25,923 bases of DNA from RGIG5612 sp045627365 (GCA_045627365.1 JAZQNN010000061.1:1-25923), one strand, 5' to 3'; positions 8,630 to 16,849 are shown, counted from the stretch's first letter. Notes: generated from the letters alone by a model not told the origin. Numbers and translations: made by a program.

Positions 8630-8675
8630 CTATTCTCAGAAATAAAGAAGACAGGCTGAGAAAGGTGAAACATTC

Positions 8676-9056
8676 ATGAATTATTATGATACATACTTAC
8701 CATACCTTGTTGACGATGATTATGATAGAAGTTACCCTGCACCGGAAAAGCAGCTCCTTTGGCGGCTTGATGACCTGCAAGACCGATTAGAGGAACTGAT
8801 TGCCAATGACGCACCATATAGAGATGGGTATATTTACTCAGAGGATGACATTAGATACGCTCTGCCGGAACATCTTTTTGATATCAGTAAAGTTGAACGA
8901 GCAATTGAAATTGCAAAAGATGACCTTGTACACAGATTTGGATTGCCTGATCCCGACACATTTGTTTCGGATGAGTCAGAGATCGTCGCAGAAGATTGCG
9001 CCGGACAAATGAATCTGTTCGAACTATTTTTCGAAGGATCACCGAAGGCAGCGTGA
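8676..9056 (+). CDS. Small acidic protein of unknown function
   Basis: A 126-residue protein I do not recognise. It is strongly acidic (many Asp and Glu throughout), starts with a Tyr/Asp-rich segment, has a likely amphipathic helix near 24-44 (QLLWRLDDLQDRLEELI) and a second near 72-88, and ends with a hydrophobic NLFELFF segment. There are no cysteine clusters, signal peptide or membrane segment. AAAGGTG at 8661-8667 precedes the ATG by 8 nt. It lies between a broken regulator and an esterase and has no obvious partner; small acidic proteins of this sort are often cargo of mobile elements, but that is an inference. The coding call rests on the uninterrupted frame, a ribosome site and plausible composition. 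Confidence 0.6.
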   Translation: MNYYDTYLPYLVDDDYDRSYPAPEKQLLWRLDDLQDRLEELIANDAPYRDGYIYSEDDIRYALPEHLFDISKVERAIEIAKDDLVHRFGLPDPDTFVSDESEIVAEDCAGQMNLFELFFEGSPKAA

Positions 9057-9078
9057 TTGTTCAAATTTGTATTTATTA

Positions 9079-9091
9079 GAACAAATTGTTC
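9079..9091. promoter_or_regulatory. Palindromic operator-like site
   Basis: GAACAAATTGTTC is a 6+1+6 palindrome ending 2 bp before the -35 box of the downstream hydrolase. A further half-site ATTGTTC occurs at 9056-9062, 29 bp from the same heptamer at 9085-9091. Confidence 0.4.
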
Positions 9092-9092
9092 C

Positions 9093-9121
9093 TTGATGGA
9101 CGTACGGGTTTTGCCTATGAT
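9093..9121 (+). promoter_or_regulatory. Putative promoter of the small hydrolase gene
   Basis: TTGATG (9093-9098), a 17-bp spacer and TATGAT (9116-9121); the predicted start near 9128 leaves a very short leader before the AAGGAG at 9133-9138. Confidence 0.5.
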
Positions 9122-9148
9122 ACGAAAAAAACAAGGAGATATTTGAAC

Positions 9149-10165
9149 ATGGAAATTACAGCAACAATTACACCTGAGACAGCGATTGCCAATATCAATG
9201 TATCAGAAAAGATGGTTTATGCCCACAGACAGACTCGCGATCTTAAGATGCAGATTACATCGCCGGCCCGTATAGGAAAAGGTCCCGGAGGACCGCAATT
9301 CAAAAGGGCCCTGGTCGTTGAAGGAACTTTGGTAAAAAACAGGCACAGAGGGGATGAACCGATGCCGATGCATCCGATGGGAGAGCGCAAAAAATATCCG
9401 GTAATCGTATACTGCCCGGGATCGGGATTTGACGGTACGGAAGGCGCAAACGGCGGAGCCATGGCTTTTGAATTTGCAAGACGCGGGTATGCGGTTGCAG
9501 TCATCGAGTACAGAGGATCTCTTCTCGATGATGCGCACTACCCGGCATATGTTCAGGATGCCAAGGAAGCAGTCAGATTCCTTCGCGCAAATGCGGAAAA
9601 ATTCAGCATTGACACGGATAAAATAATATTGATGGGAACCTCTTCGGGAGGAAATGCAGCTGCAATGGCAGCCATGACAGCAGGGGAGAAGATATTTGAC
9701 ATAGGCGAAAATCTAGAATACAGTTCGGAAGTTTCTGCCGTAGTCTGCTTCTGCAGCCCATTAGATCCTCAGTATCTGCTTCAGGATAAAAAAGATGCAA
9801 ATTACGAGCTGAGACCGGGCGAGAAGAATTACTCCTTTGAGGCATATGAGATCTACGAGGATACATTTGAAGATGATCCGGAGGGACATCTGTTTGAATG
9901 CAGCGTTTCAAATCACATTTGTGAGGGCAAGAAGCTACCTGCAATTGCCTGCTTCAATGGAGACAGCGATACTCTGATACCGCTTATGCAGGGGAAGAGA
10001 GTCTGCCAGAAGGTCATTGACTGCGGAGGAAATGCTGAGTTTTATGTGGTTGTCGGAGGCGGACATGGCTCAGGCGCACCGAGAAATCCGCAGATCCAGC
10101 AGCCGGATTTCTGTGGGGAAACATTTGAAGCCATGGAGGCGTTCTTTAAAAAATACGTTCTGTGA
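9149..10165 (+). CDS. Alpha/beta hydrolase (esterase/BD-FAE-like)
   Basis: A 338-residue serine hydrolase. The nucleophile is S165 in GTSSGG, with an Asp candidate in GDSDTLIP near 271-274 and the His in GGGHGSG near 305, giving a complete triad in family order. The strand before the oxyanion hole ends CPGSG (89-93) in place of the HGGG of hormone-sensitive-lipase relatives. The N-terminal 80 residues hold a Gly/Pro-rich KGPGGP segment and a MPMHPMG stretch, and could form a cap. No signal peptide, so cytoplasmic. The frame is open further upstream to 9086, but AAGGAG at 9133-9138, 10 nt before the ATG at 9149, and the promoter inside that extension fix the start here. Converges with the ceramidase-like fusion gene on the other side of a nested palindrome. 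Confidence 0.85.
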   Translation: MEITATITPETAIANINVSEKMVYAHRQTRDLKMQITSPARIGKGPGGPQFKRALVVEGTLVKNRHRGDEPMPMHPMGERKKYPVIVYCPGSGFDGTEGANGGAMAFEFARRGYAVAVIEYRGSLLDDAHYPAYVQDAKEAVRFLRANAEKFSIDTDKIILMGTSSGGNAAAMAAMTAGEKIFDIGENLEYSSEVSAVVCFCSPLDPQYLLQDKKDANYELRPGEKNYSFEAYEIYEDTFEDDPEGHLFECSVSNHICEGKKLPAIACFNGDSDTLIPLMQGKRVCQKVIDCGGNAEFYVVVGGGHGSGAPRNPQIQQPDFCGETFEAMEAFFKKYVL

Positions 10166-10185
10166 CCTAAACAAGATTCATATAG

Positions 10186-10270
10186 AAATCCCCCCTTCAT
10201 CGGTTTGAGGTGACCCCAAAAAGTTAGACTTTTTGGGGTCAGTTCAGTTTTTTCGGCGAAGGGGGGATTT
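10186..10270. repeat. Nested double palindrome between convergent genes
   Basis: The outer perfect 13-bp inverted repeat (AAATCCCCCCTTC at 10186-10198; complement at 10258-10270) encloses an inner perfect 14-bp inverted repeat (TGACCCCAAAAAGT at 10211-10224; complement at 10228-10241) with a 3-nt loop. It probably stops transcription from both sides, although T-runs are displaced (TTTTTT at 10248-10253). It may also be a small mobile-element relic. Confidence 0.75.
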
Positions 10271-10300
10271 GTTATGCGAAGGGGATTATTATTTCGCAAT

Positions 10301-12781
10301 TTATCTGTGTTGTGCAAACAGCCATTCCTTGGCGCTTTCAAGCTGATATGTCAGCTCCCAGCCGCGGTTGTGATGAGCACCCGGTCCATTCAGAACTGCT
10401 CCTTCAGGGAACGCAGTCTCGCCGGAGAATTCGATATAAACGATCTGCCCGCCTTCGATAGCCTGGCGCACCTTGGCTTCGTTTACCTCAAAGCCGTCTC
10501 TGAAATTCAGGATAACTTCACGTACATCGGCGCCGGCAGTCTTGTAACCTTCTACTAAGGCTCTGAAGTTGTCATACTCTTTCTTAGCTCCGCTTGAAAG
10601 ACCGAAGAGGAGCTTCCTGTCTGTTCTTGAGAGCATCTTTTCAATATTCCAGTGACCTGCAACAGGCATGGCTGCAGCGAATTTCTCAGGATAGCGGCAA
10701 ACAAACTCCATAGACGACATGCAGCCCTGAGACTGACCCGTTGTATAAACGCGGTCCTCATCAATATTGTGCTCATCAATAAACTTGTTGATATATTCAA
10801 CAAAGTCTTCAAATTCAGGAGCGACGGTATATGCATCGGTTGTCATCATGATGCCCGCAGGAACCTGGAATGCAAGTATATAGCAAGGGTGCTTTGCCTG
10901 CCAGGAAGGTTCTGCCCAGCATGTTGCGCCGATTCCCTGGGAAAGCGCAAGCTCTGCATAGTTGCCGTTAGGGCTTGCATCCGGGATGAAAATAACAAGC
11001 GGATATTTCTTATCCGGATCCATGTTTTCAGGCGTAAATACGTTATAAAGAACGCCCTTCCATCTGCCGGGAACGAACTTATCTATAACGCCGCGGTCCG
11101 CCTTATCTGAAACTACAGGTGCGGAAAATCCCGGAAGCTTAACTTCAATTTTTACAGGATTTGGAACCTTGCCACCGCGAGGTGGGCCCATCCTTTTCGC
11201 GCCGGGACCAGCAGGACCACCGGGACCAGCAGGACCACCGGGACCGCCGGGACCGCCGGGACCGTGCTTCATAGCAGGGATTATCTTTGCATCTTCATCG
11301 TCAGGAGCAAGCATAAGAACAAGATTTCCGTCAGCTATGCTGCGGTCTGTAATCGTTCTTCCGACAACGCAGACCTCATCAATATTCTCAGGCACAGGAG
11401 TTATTTCGGCCTTGATTATTCTCTCGCCATCGGGGAAAGGCTCAGAAAATGCAGTAATCTCAGGGACAGCTTTGCCTTTAAGCTGCTCAAAAAGCTGTGC
11501 GGTTCCGGCTACCCATTTCTCGGCTGTTCCCGGCATAAATCCGGTTCTGCCGCTTTCCCATGTGATATCTTTATACGCATTTTCATCCGGCATATATTTC
11601 ATTCCGCCGTTCACCATGGCCATTACCATTGTGTTTTCAAAAGGCGAAGCATCTTTAAGCTGTTTTCCCGTGATGGAATTTATTTCGGGTTTTACTGCTG
11701 CAAATGCAATGTCTCCAGCGATGCAGATAACATCGGATGAAACCTCGGTTATGCCGTCTTCTTCAAATTTCCTTTCAAGTACCGGGCCTTTTACTCTTCC
11801 CGGATCTTTGCATTTCTTCGCAAGGACAGAGCCGTTGATGATATCAACAACAGCCTCGGTTCTGTCGCAGCTTATCTGGGATACAGCTTTTTCTATATCT
11901 GCGGTCATTTCATTGCCAAGCTTCGCTGTAAGCTCGAAGCTCTTTTCCACGCCAAGGTCAACTACAAAAGCGTTTCCTTCAGCGTCAACATCCTCATACA
12001 TGCCTTGCTCTCTTGGTACCTGATCGCCTGCTGCGCCCATAAAGAACATGCACGGAGCACCAGTAGCATTTTCGATTTTTCTGCATGCGAAGCCCGGAAC
12101 ATCAGGGTCAATAACAGCACTGCCGTCGCTTCTCCCGGCCTGGTCGATGCAGCTAGGTTTAAGATCTGCGCCTGTCAGAATACCAATCGTCTTGCCTTCA
12201 AGATTCTCGACCTTAATGACGATCATTTCCTTATTAGAATATCCTTCAGGATTCTGCTTTACCCACCATCCGAAAGGTGTCTTGACGTCGCGGTTTACGT
12301 TAACATTGGTAGAGCCTTTGACAACGCCGAATTTTGCGTCTTCAAGTACAGCAGCTTTAGCGGCAGCTTCGGAGACTGCTTTAAGAAGAGCAGCTTTGAA
12401 GAGCTCATACTTCATCGGAGCTTCCGGGTCTTTATTCCCTCCGGGTCCTTGCGGCTGCACGCCAAGCGGAGGCTCTTTCATTCCTGCATTTGGGCCGCCT
12501 GGTGCGTGAGGCGTGGTGATCGCATGCGTAACATGCACCCAGATATTGTCAAAAGGGGTGCCTGTAGCATTCTCGATGATTTTCCTGCATTCTGTGATAA
12601 GTATTTCTGAAACATTTACCATTTCCAGAGAAACCAGTGCAACGCGCTTGCCGGCGTCAAAAACAAACATCCTGGCATACGGATCTGCGTGTACACCGTT
12701 CAGACGATCGGTAGGAAACATCTTTTCCGGGAAAACAATAGGTGCGCTGCCCGCACCGGCTTTTAATGAACAAGTTTTCAT
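10301..12781 (-). CDS. Fusion: neutral-ceramidase-like domain, collagen-like linker, PHB-depolymerase-type esterase
   Basis: An 826-residue two-domain protein. Residues 1 to about 480 follow neutral/alkaline ceramidase-family landmarks: RVALVSLEM (46-54), VTH with H86, NVNR, GAAGDQVP (249-256), and a late segment with SPF, NGG.KYMP, a Tyr and a final PGTAE. Residues 507-527 are seven Gly-Pro-Gly/Ala triplets. Residues 580-826 are an esterase with S684 in GQSQG, followed by a PVAGH stretch and a C-terminal HH.RGWEL with H803/H804. Ceramidases cut an amide in sphingolipids and the C-terminal family cuts esters; the true substrate is unknown. There is no signal peptide, unlike secreted ceramidases. 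AAAGGA lies before the ATG. It follows the ABC transporter ATPase genes by 81 nt on the same strand, so it may be the last gene of that operon. Confidence 0.8.
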   Translation of the reverse strand: MKTCSLKAGAGSAPIVFPEKMFPTDRLNGVHADPYARMFVFDAGKRVALVSLEMVNVSEILITECRKIIENATGTPFDNIWVHVTHAITTPHAPGGPNAGMKEPPLGVQPQGPGGNKDPEAPMKYELFKAALLKAVSEAAAKAAVLEDAKFGVVKGSTNVNVNRDVKTPFGWWVKQNPEGYSNKEMIVIKVENLEGKTIGILTGADLKPSCIDQAGRSDGSAVIDPDVPGFACRKIENATGAPCMFFMGAAGDQVPREQGMYEDVDAEGNAFVVDLGVEKSFELTAKLGNEMTADIEKAVSQISCDRTEAVVDIINGSVLAKKCKDPGRVKGPVLERKFEEDGITEVSSDVICIAGDIAFAAVKPEINSITGKQLKDASPFENTMVMAMVNGGMKYMPDENAYKDITWESGRTGFMPGTAEKWVAGTAQLFEQLKGKAVPEITAFSEPFPDGERIIKAEITPVPENIDEVCVVGRTITDRSIADGNLVLMLAPDDEDAKIIPAMKHGPGGPGGPGGPAGPGGPAGPGAKRMGPPRGGKVPNPVKIEVKLPGFSAPVVSDKADRGVIDKFVPGRWKGVLYNVFTPENMDPDKKYPLVIFIPDASPNGNYAELALSQGIGATCWAEPSWQAKHPCYILAFQVPAGIMMTTDAYTVAPEFEDFVEYINKFIDEHNIDEDRVYTTGQSQGCMSSMEFVCRYPEKFAAAMPVAGHWNIEKMLSRTDRKLLFGLSSGAKKEYDNFRALVEGYKTAGADVREVILNFRDGFEVNEAKVRQAIEGGQIVYIEFSGETAFPEGAVLNGPGAHHNRGWELTYQLESAKEWLFAQHR
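11204..11264. repeat. 9-bp minisatellite encoding the collagen-like linker
   Basis: Nearly seven tandem 9-bp units related to GGGACCGCC on the plus strand; two copies of an 18-bp double unit at 11204-11221 and 11222-11239 are identical. Read on the minus strand it encodes Gly-Pro-Gly/Ala triplets in phase. Confidence 0.85.
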
Positions 12782-12806
12782 TAGAATTTCCTTTCTTTAT
12801 TTATAT

Positions 12807-12860
12807 TAGGGCCGCGTAAAACGCAGCCCTAAACAGGAGGGTAAGACTGGGTTCAGTCTT
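12807..12860 (-). other. Two hairpins between the ATPase gene and the fusion gene
   Basis: One inverted repeat pairs AAGACTG (12843-12849) with CAGTCTT (12854-12860); the second is an interrupted stem spanning about 12807-12831 (TAGGGC/GCCCTA outer arms, GCGT/ACGC inner arms). Neither is followed by a clear T-run on the minus strand, so they look like RNA stability or attenuation structures rather than a full terminator. Confidence 0.45.
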
Positions 12861-12862
12861 TC

Positions 12863-13822
12863 TCAATCATTATTTATTTCCTCAACTCTGCAACATGAAA
12901 CGAAGTGTCCCGGAAGGATCTCACGCAATGACTGTGGTCTGTTGCATGCTTCCGTTGCATAAGGACATCTCGGAGCAAATCTGCATCCCGGCTCAGGGTT
13001 GATCGGGCTTACAAGTTCGCCTTTAAGTTTAATTCTTTCCTTCGGATGGTCGATATCCGTAGACGGAATCGCGCTTAAAAGCGCCTTGGAATACGGGTGA
13101 AGCGGCTTGTCAAAAAGCTCAAGTGAAGGGCTTGTTTCAACAAGCTGTCCCAGATACATAACACTTATATCATGGGAAATATGACGAACGACCGACATAT
13201 CGTGCGTAACAAACATATATGTCAGGCCGAAGTCATGCTGAAGATCCTGAAGCAGGTTAATGATCTGCGCCTGGATACTTACGTCAAGGCTGGCAACCGG
13301 CTCGTCGCAGGCGATGAACTTAGGGTCCATAGCCAGAGCACGACCGATACCTACCCTCTGACGGCGTCCGCCTGAAAGCTCATGAGGATATGACATTCTC
13401 AGCCTTCCCGAAATTCCGATCATATCCATAAGGCGGCGAATCTCACGGTCAAGAGATTCACCTTTCTTATATTGTCCCGAAAGGATCAGTGGTTCTTTAA
13501 GAGTATCTTCAACAGTATATCTCGGGTTCAAGGTCATATAAGGATCCTGGAAGATGATCTGCATCTTGTTTCTGAGGTCTCTTATCTGAGCCTTGTTCGG
13601 ATTGGTCATGTCTTCACCCTCGAAGAACATTTTGCCGCCCGTTGGCTCATAAAGATGGATAATGGTTCTTGCAAGAGTGGATTTGCCGCATCCGGATTCG
13701 CCTACAACACCCATGGTCTGGCCGGCTTCAAACTTCATACTGATGTTATCGACTGCGTGCAGCATTCCCTTAGGCGTTTTGAAGAATTTTTCCAGATTCT
13801 GAAGCTCTATAAGTGTGCTCAT
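12863..13822 (-). CDS. dppF: Peptide/substrate ABC transporter, second ATP-binding subunit
   Basis: A 319-residue ATPase that energises the importer from the cytoplasmic face. Walker A GESGCGKST at 41-49, signature LSGGR, Walker B leading to CDEPVASLD, the H-loop THD, and the C-terminal Cys-containing oligopeptide-transporter tail (PGCRFAPRCPYA). The open frame runs upstream inside the previous gene, but AAAGGAG lies just before the ATG at 13822, which overlaps the upstream TGA by 4 nt (ATGA), a sign of translational coupling. DppF/OppF naming is by family and gene order; the actual cargo of such transporters ranges from peptides to nickel, sugars and other small organics. Confidence 0.88.
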   Translation of the reverse strand: MSTLIELQNLEKFFKTPKGMLHAVDNISMKFEAGQTMGVVGESGCGKSTLARTIIHLYEPTGGKMFFEGEDMTNPNKAQIRDLRNKMQIIFQDPYMTLNPRYTVEDTLKEPLILSGQYKKGESLDREIRRLMDMIGISGRLRMSYPHELSGGRRQRVGIGRALAMDPKFIACDEPVASLDVSIQAQIINLLQDLQHDFGLTYMFVTHDMSVVRHISHDISVMYLGQLVETSPSLELFDKPLHPYSKALLSAIPSTDIDHPKERIKLKGELVSPINPEPGCRFAPRCPYATEACNRPQSLREILPGHFVSCCRVEEINND

Positions 13823-14946
13823 GCCTGCTTCTCCTTTCTTGCATGCCTGACTTCTTCGATTTTGTGGCACTGACAGGTGTGAGTGCCGCCCAGATTAACA
13901 ACAGGAACGTCTCCCTCGCGGCAGATATCGGTTGCATATGGGCATCTGGTATGAAATTTGCATCCCGGCGGAAGATCCGAAGGTTCGGGCATTATGCCTT
14001 CAACAGGGGTAAGTCTGTCGCCTTTGCTTGTCATATCCGGAATAGCTCCGAAAAGACCTATAGTATACGGATGGCAAGGATCCTTGAATACTTCACGTTT
14101 TGAACCGTATTCTACAATTTCACCGCCGTAAAGAACGGCAACATAGTCACACATCTCGGCAACGATGCCAAGGTTATGAGTAATAAGCAGAAGGGCAGTG
14201 TTCTTTTCGGTCATGAGGTCCTTCATCATTTCAAGAACCTGAGCCTGGATGGTAACATCAAGCGCTGTCGTAGGCTCATCGGCCAGAAGAAGTTTCGGCT
14301 TGCAGGAAAGGCCGATAGCAACCTCTACACGCTGCTGCATACCGCCTGAGAACTGGTGCGGATACTCACGAACACGGTCTTCGCTGATACCAACTTCTTT
14401 CAGCATCTCTATAGAGAGCCTATCAGCTTCTTTCTTATCAAGATTAGGATTATGAAGCTCAACAACTGCTGATACCTGGTCGAGCACACGCTTAACCGGG
14501 TTTAAAGCCGTCATCGGATCCTGAAAGATCATGGAAATTTCACTTCCCCTGATATCCAGCATCTCTTCTTCGGTTGCCTTGACCATCTCGAGGTTTTCGT
14601 ACCACATCTCGCCGTATACGCGGCTTGAAAAATCAGGCAAAATCTTGAGAAGAGCCTTTGCTATGGTGCTCTTGCCGCATCCTGACTCACCTACAAGGCC
14701 GAGTGATTCACCTTTCTTGATTTCAAAGCTGACGCCGTTTACAGCTTTGATAAGCTGCGTTCCGGAAGTATATTCGACCCAGAGGTCTTTAACACGGAGG
14801 ATGGTATCATCGTCAAAACTGTCTTTTTTATATCCCTGGAGATGTCCGTGTCCTACCTGTTTAATATCCATTCCGTTGATTCCGGATTTGGCTATCCGTT
14901 CCGCATCACTCATGAAGGGAACAGCATTCTTTTTTGATTTCTTCAT
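13819..14946 (-). CDS. dppD: Peptide/substrate ABC transporter, first ATP-binding subunit
   Basis: A 375-residue ATPase with Walker A GESGCGKST near 86-94, signature FSGGMQQR, Walker B LLLADEPTTALD, and a Cys-rich C-terminal tail (CKFHTRCPYATDIC, then CQC) that in some DppD/OppD structures holds an iron-sulfur cluster. It is longer than usual because about 45 extra residues, rich in Lys, Gly and Asp, precede the ABC domain. The extension is probably real: AAGGAGG sits immediately before this ATG. It pairs with the overlapping downstream ATPase gene and starts 11 nt after the permease gene. Confidence 0.88.
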   Translation of the reverse strand: MKKSKKNAVPFMSDAERIAKSGINGMDIKQVGHGHLQGYKKDSFDDDTILRVKDLWVEYTSGTQLIKAVNGVSFEIKKGESLGLVGESGCGKSTIAKALLKILPDFSSRVYGEMWYENLEMVKATEEEMLDIRGSEISMIFQDPMTALNPVKRVLDQVSAVVELHNPNLDKKEADRLSIEMLKEVGISEDRVREYPHQFSGGMQQRVEVAIGLSCKPKLLLADEPTTALDVTIQAQVLEMMKDLMTEKNTALLLITHNLGIVAEMCDYVAVLYGGEIVEYGSKREVFKDPCHPYTIGLFGAIPDMTSKGDRLTPVEGIMPEPSDLPPGCKFHTRCPYATDICREGDVPVVNLGGTHTCQCHKIEEVRHARKEKQA

Positions 14947-14957
14947 GTCCGGCCTCC

Positions 14958-15857
14958 TTACTTCTTCATTCTCGGGTCCATTGCATCTCTGAGACCGTCA
15001 CCGAAGAGACTGATCGCCAGAATGGTAAGGCCAATCATTACACAAGGAGCAATGACCATCATCGGGTAATACCTGATGTATGTTCTGCCATCATTCAGCA
15101 TGGCGCCCCATTCAGGCAACGGTGGCTGAATACCTAAACCCAGGAAAGAAAGACCTGATGCAGCGGATATGGTTCCGCCAATTCCCATGCAGGCACCAAT
15201 GATGGTCTGCTGGATGGAGTTAGGCAGGACGTATTTGAAGATAACTCGAATCGACTTGTTGTTTGTGGCCTTGGCTGCCTCAACATATTCAAGCGTTCTG
15301 ACGGAAAGTATCTGTCCTCTCAGCATTCGGGCAGTTCCCCATATTCCGCCGAAACTCAGCGCTATGACAGTTGCCATAAAGCCCTGATTCAGAACAACTG
15401 AAATACAGATGGTAAGAAGCATGGCCGGAATGCATTGAACAACATCAGTAATTCTCATTATGATGTTATCAACAATTCCTCCGAAGTAACCTGCTATAGA
15501 ACCAAGGATGATACCAAGGACAGTGCTGACAACGGTTCCTGCTACACCAAGTGAAAGGCTGTATCTTCCGCCCCAGATGATACGGCTGAAAATGTCGCGT
15601 CCGAACTGGTCGGTGCCGAGGAGGTGTTCCATGCTCGGTGATGCATATTTATTCGAAGGATTGACTTGCAGATAGTCATAAGGAGCTATAACCGGAGCCA
15701 AAATCGAAACCAATAACAGAATAAGGAAAATAATGCCGCCAGTAAGAGCGAGCTTGTTGGAAACAAGGCGCTTAAGCATCATCTTGAACGATGACTGCTT
15801 CTTTAATGCTTCAGAATCTTCCATGCCTGCAGTCATTTTAACAATCTCACTACTCAT
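14958..15857 (-). CDS. dppC: Peptide/substrate ABC transporter permease, DppC type
   Basis: A 299-residue inner-membrane permease with about six hydrophobic segments, an N-terminal cytoplasmic stretch (about 36 residues) typical of DppC/OppC, the HLLGTDQFGRD motif after the first membrane segment, and the EAA-loop (EYVEAAKATN...) that docks the ATPases. Its ATG overlaps the TGA of the other permease by 4 nt, and a GGAGG/GGGAG ribosome site lies within that gene's end. Confidence 0.9.
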   Translation of the reverse strand: MSSEIVKMTAGMEDSEALKKQSSFKMMLKRLVSNKLALTGGIIFLILLLVSILAPVIAPYDYLQVNPSNKYASPSMEHLLGTDQFGRDIFSRIIWGGRYSLSLGVAGTVVSTVLGIILGSIAGYFGGIVDNIIMRITDVVQCIPAMLLTICISVVLNQGFMATVIALSFGGIWGTARMLRGQILSVRTLEYVEAAKATNNKSIRVIFKYVLPNSIQQTIIGACMGIGGTISAASGLSFLGLGIQPPLPEWGAMLNDGRTYIRYYPMMVIAPCVMIGLTILAISLFGDGLRDAMDPRMKK

Positions 15858-16849
15858 AGCGTTGTCTCCCTTCCTCCAAGATCTCTTTTCTGTCTTCTGC
15901 CGCTTCGCATCTTCTGCTGAGCTTCATACTGGGCCTTGATACGCGGATCCATTACGGCGTAAAGAATGTCCACAAGCAGCATTACCAGACAGAACCAGAT
16001 AGCCAGAATGATAACAGTACCGGTAACAATAGGAACGTCACGGTTGCTTACGGCACTCTGGATATAAGTACCTGTGCCCGGAATTGAAAAGATTGTTTCC
16101 AGGATCATGGTACCGCTGAGTGCGTGAGAAAACTGTGTACCAAGGCTTGTGATTACGGGAATCATAGCATTTGGCAGCGCGTGACGGTAATTTACGGATC
16201 GTTTTGAAAAGCCCTGGGCGCGTGCAGCCATAACATAGTCTGAACGAATGACCTCAAGCATACTTGAACGTGTCATACGCGACATACCGGTAAATCCGGT
16301 TATGAAAATACACAGGCAGGGCATGATATAACATTTCCAGCTGTCGGCGCCGTATGAAGGCAGCCATTTAAGCTGAACCGAGAAAATCAGGATAAGTATC
16401 AATGCGTAAACATATCCCGGTATAACGTGCATAAAGCTTGAAAGGAACAGAATGAATTTGTCTGTAAATGAATTCTGTTTAACTGCAGCAAGAATTCCAA
16501 GCGGAATACCGCAGATAGCACCTACCAGAAGGCTGTAGCAGCTTATGGCAAAGCTTCGCGGAAGTCTTGCGGCAAATTCTTCTGAAATGCTCTTCCTTGA
16601 GAGCCAGGAGGTTCCGAAGTCGAAATGAAGGAATACTCTTTCAAGGTATTCGCCGAGCTGAACAAGGAACGGTCTGTTGATTCCCAGGTATTCTCTGTAT
16701 GAATCAAGTTCTTCTTCGGTTGCATTGTCGCCCAGAATCATTTTCGCCGGATCGCCGGGCGTAAGAAACATAAGCCCGAAAATAAGTATCGCGATAATTA
16801 TAATTATTGGGATAGTAAGAAGTAATCTTTTTATAATGTAACGTACCAT
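15854..16849 (-). CDS. dppB: Peptide/substrate ABC transporter permease, DppB type
   Basis: A 331-residue permease. N-terminal membrane anchor at 8-30, the FLTPGDPA motif of DppB/OppB, a large external segment, and five further hydrophobic segments with the EAA-loop DYVMAARAQG. The C-terminal tail after the last membrane segment is unusually long and basic (about 30 residues, KMRSGRRQKR). AGGAG precedes the ATG. It is separated from the binding-protein gene by 123 nt that contain a hairpin. Confidence 0.9.
   Translation of the reverse strand: MVRYIIKRLLLTIPIIIIIAILIFGLMFLTPGDPAKMILGDNATEEELDSYREYLGINRPFLVQLGEYLERVFLHFDFGTSWLSRKSISEEFAARLPRSFAISCYSLLVGAICGIPLGILAAVKQNSFTDKFILFLSSFMHVIPGYVYALILILIFSVQLKWLPSYGADSWKCYIMPCLCIFITGFTGMSRMTRSSMLEVIRSDYVMAARAQGFSKRSVNYRHALPNAMIPVITSLGTQFSHALSGTMILETIFSIPGTGTYIQSAVSNRDVPIVTGTVIILAIWFCLVMLLVDILYAVMDPRIKAQYEAQQKMRSGRRQKRDLGGRETTL

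Noticed and set aside
11169..12023. Long plus-strand open frame (284 codons) rich in Pro, Ser and Gly
   Set aside because: It is antisense to the ceramidase-like fusion gene, whose motifs are clear; the composition is the mirror of the collagen-like linker. Other long antisense frames (e.g. 7429-8100, 2510-3100, 3893-4447, 24113-24736) are rejected for the same reason.
12807..12860. A full terminator between the ATPase gene and the fusion gene
   Set aside because: Both hairpins lack a T-run in the direction of transcription, so an operon boundary is not shown.
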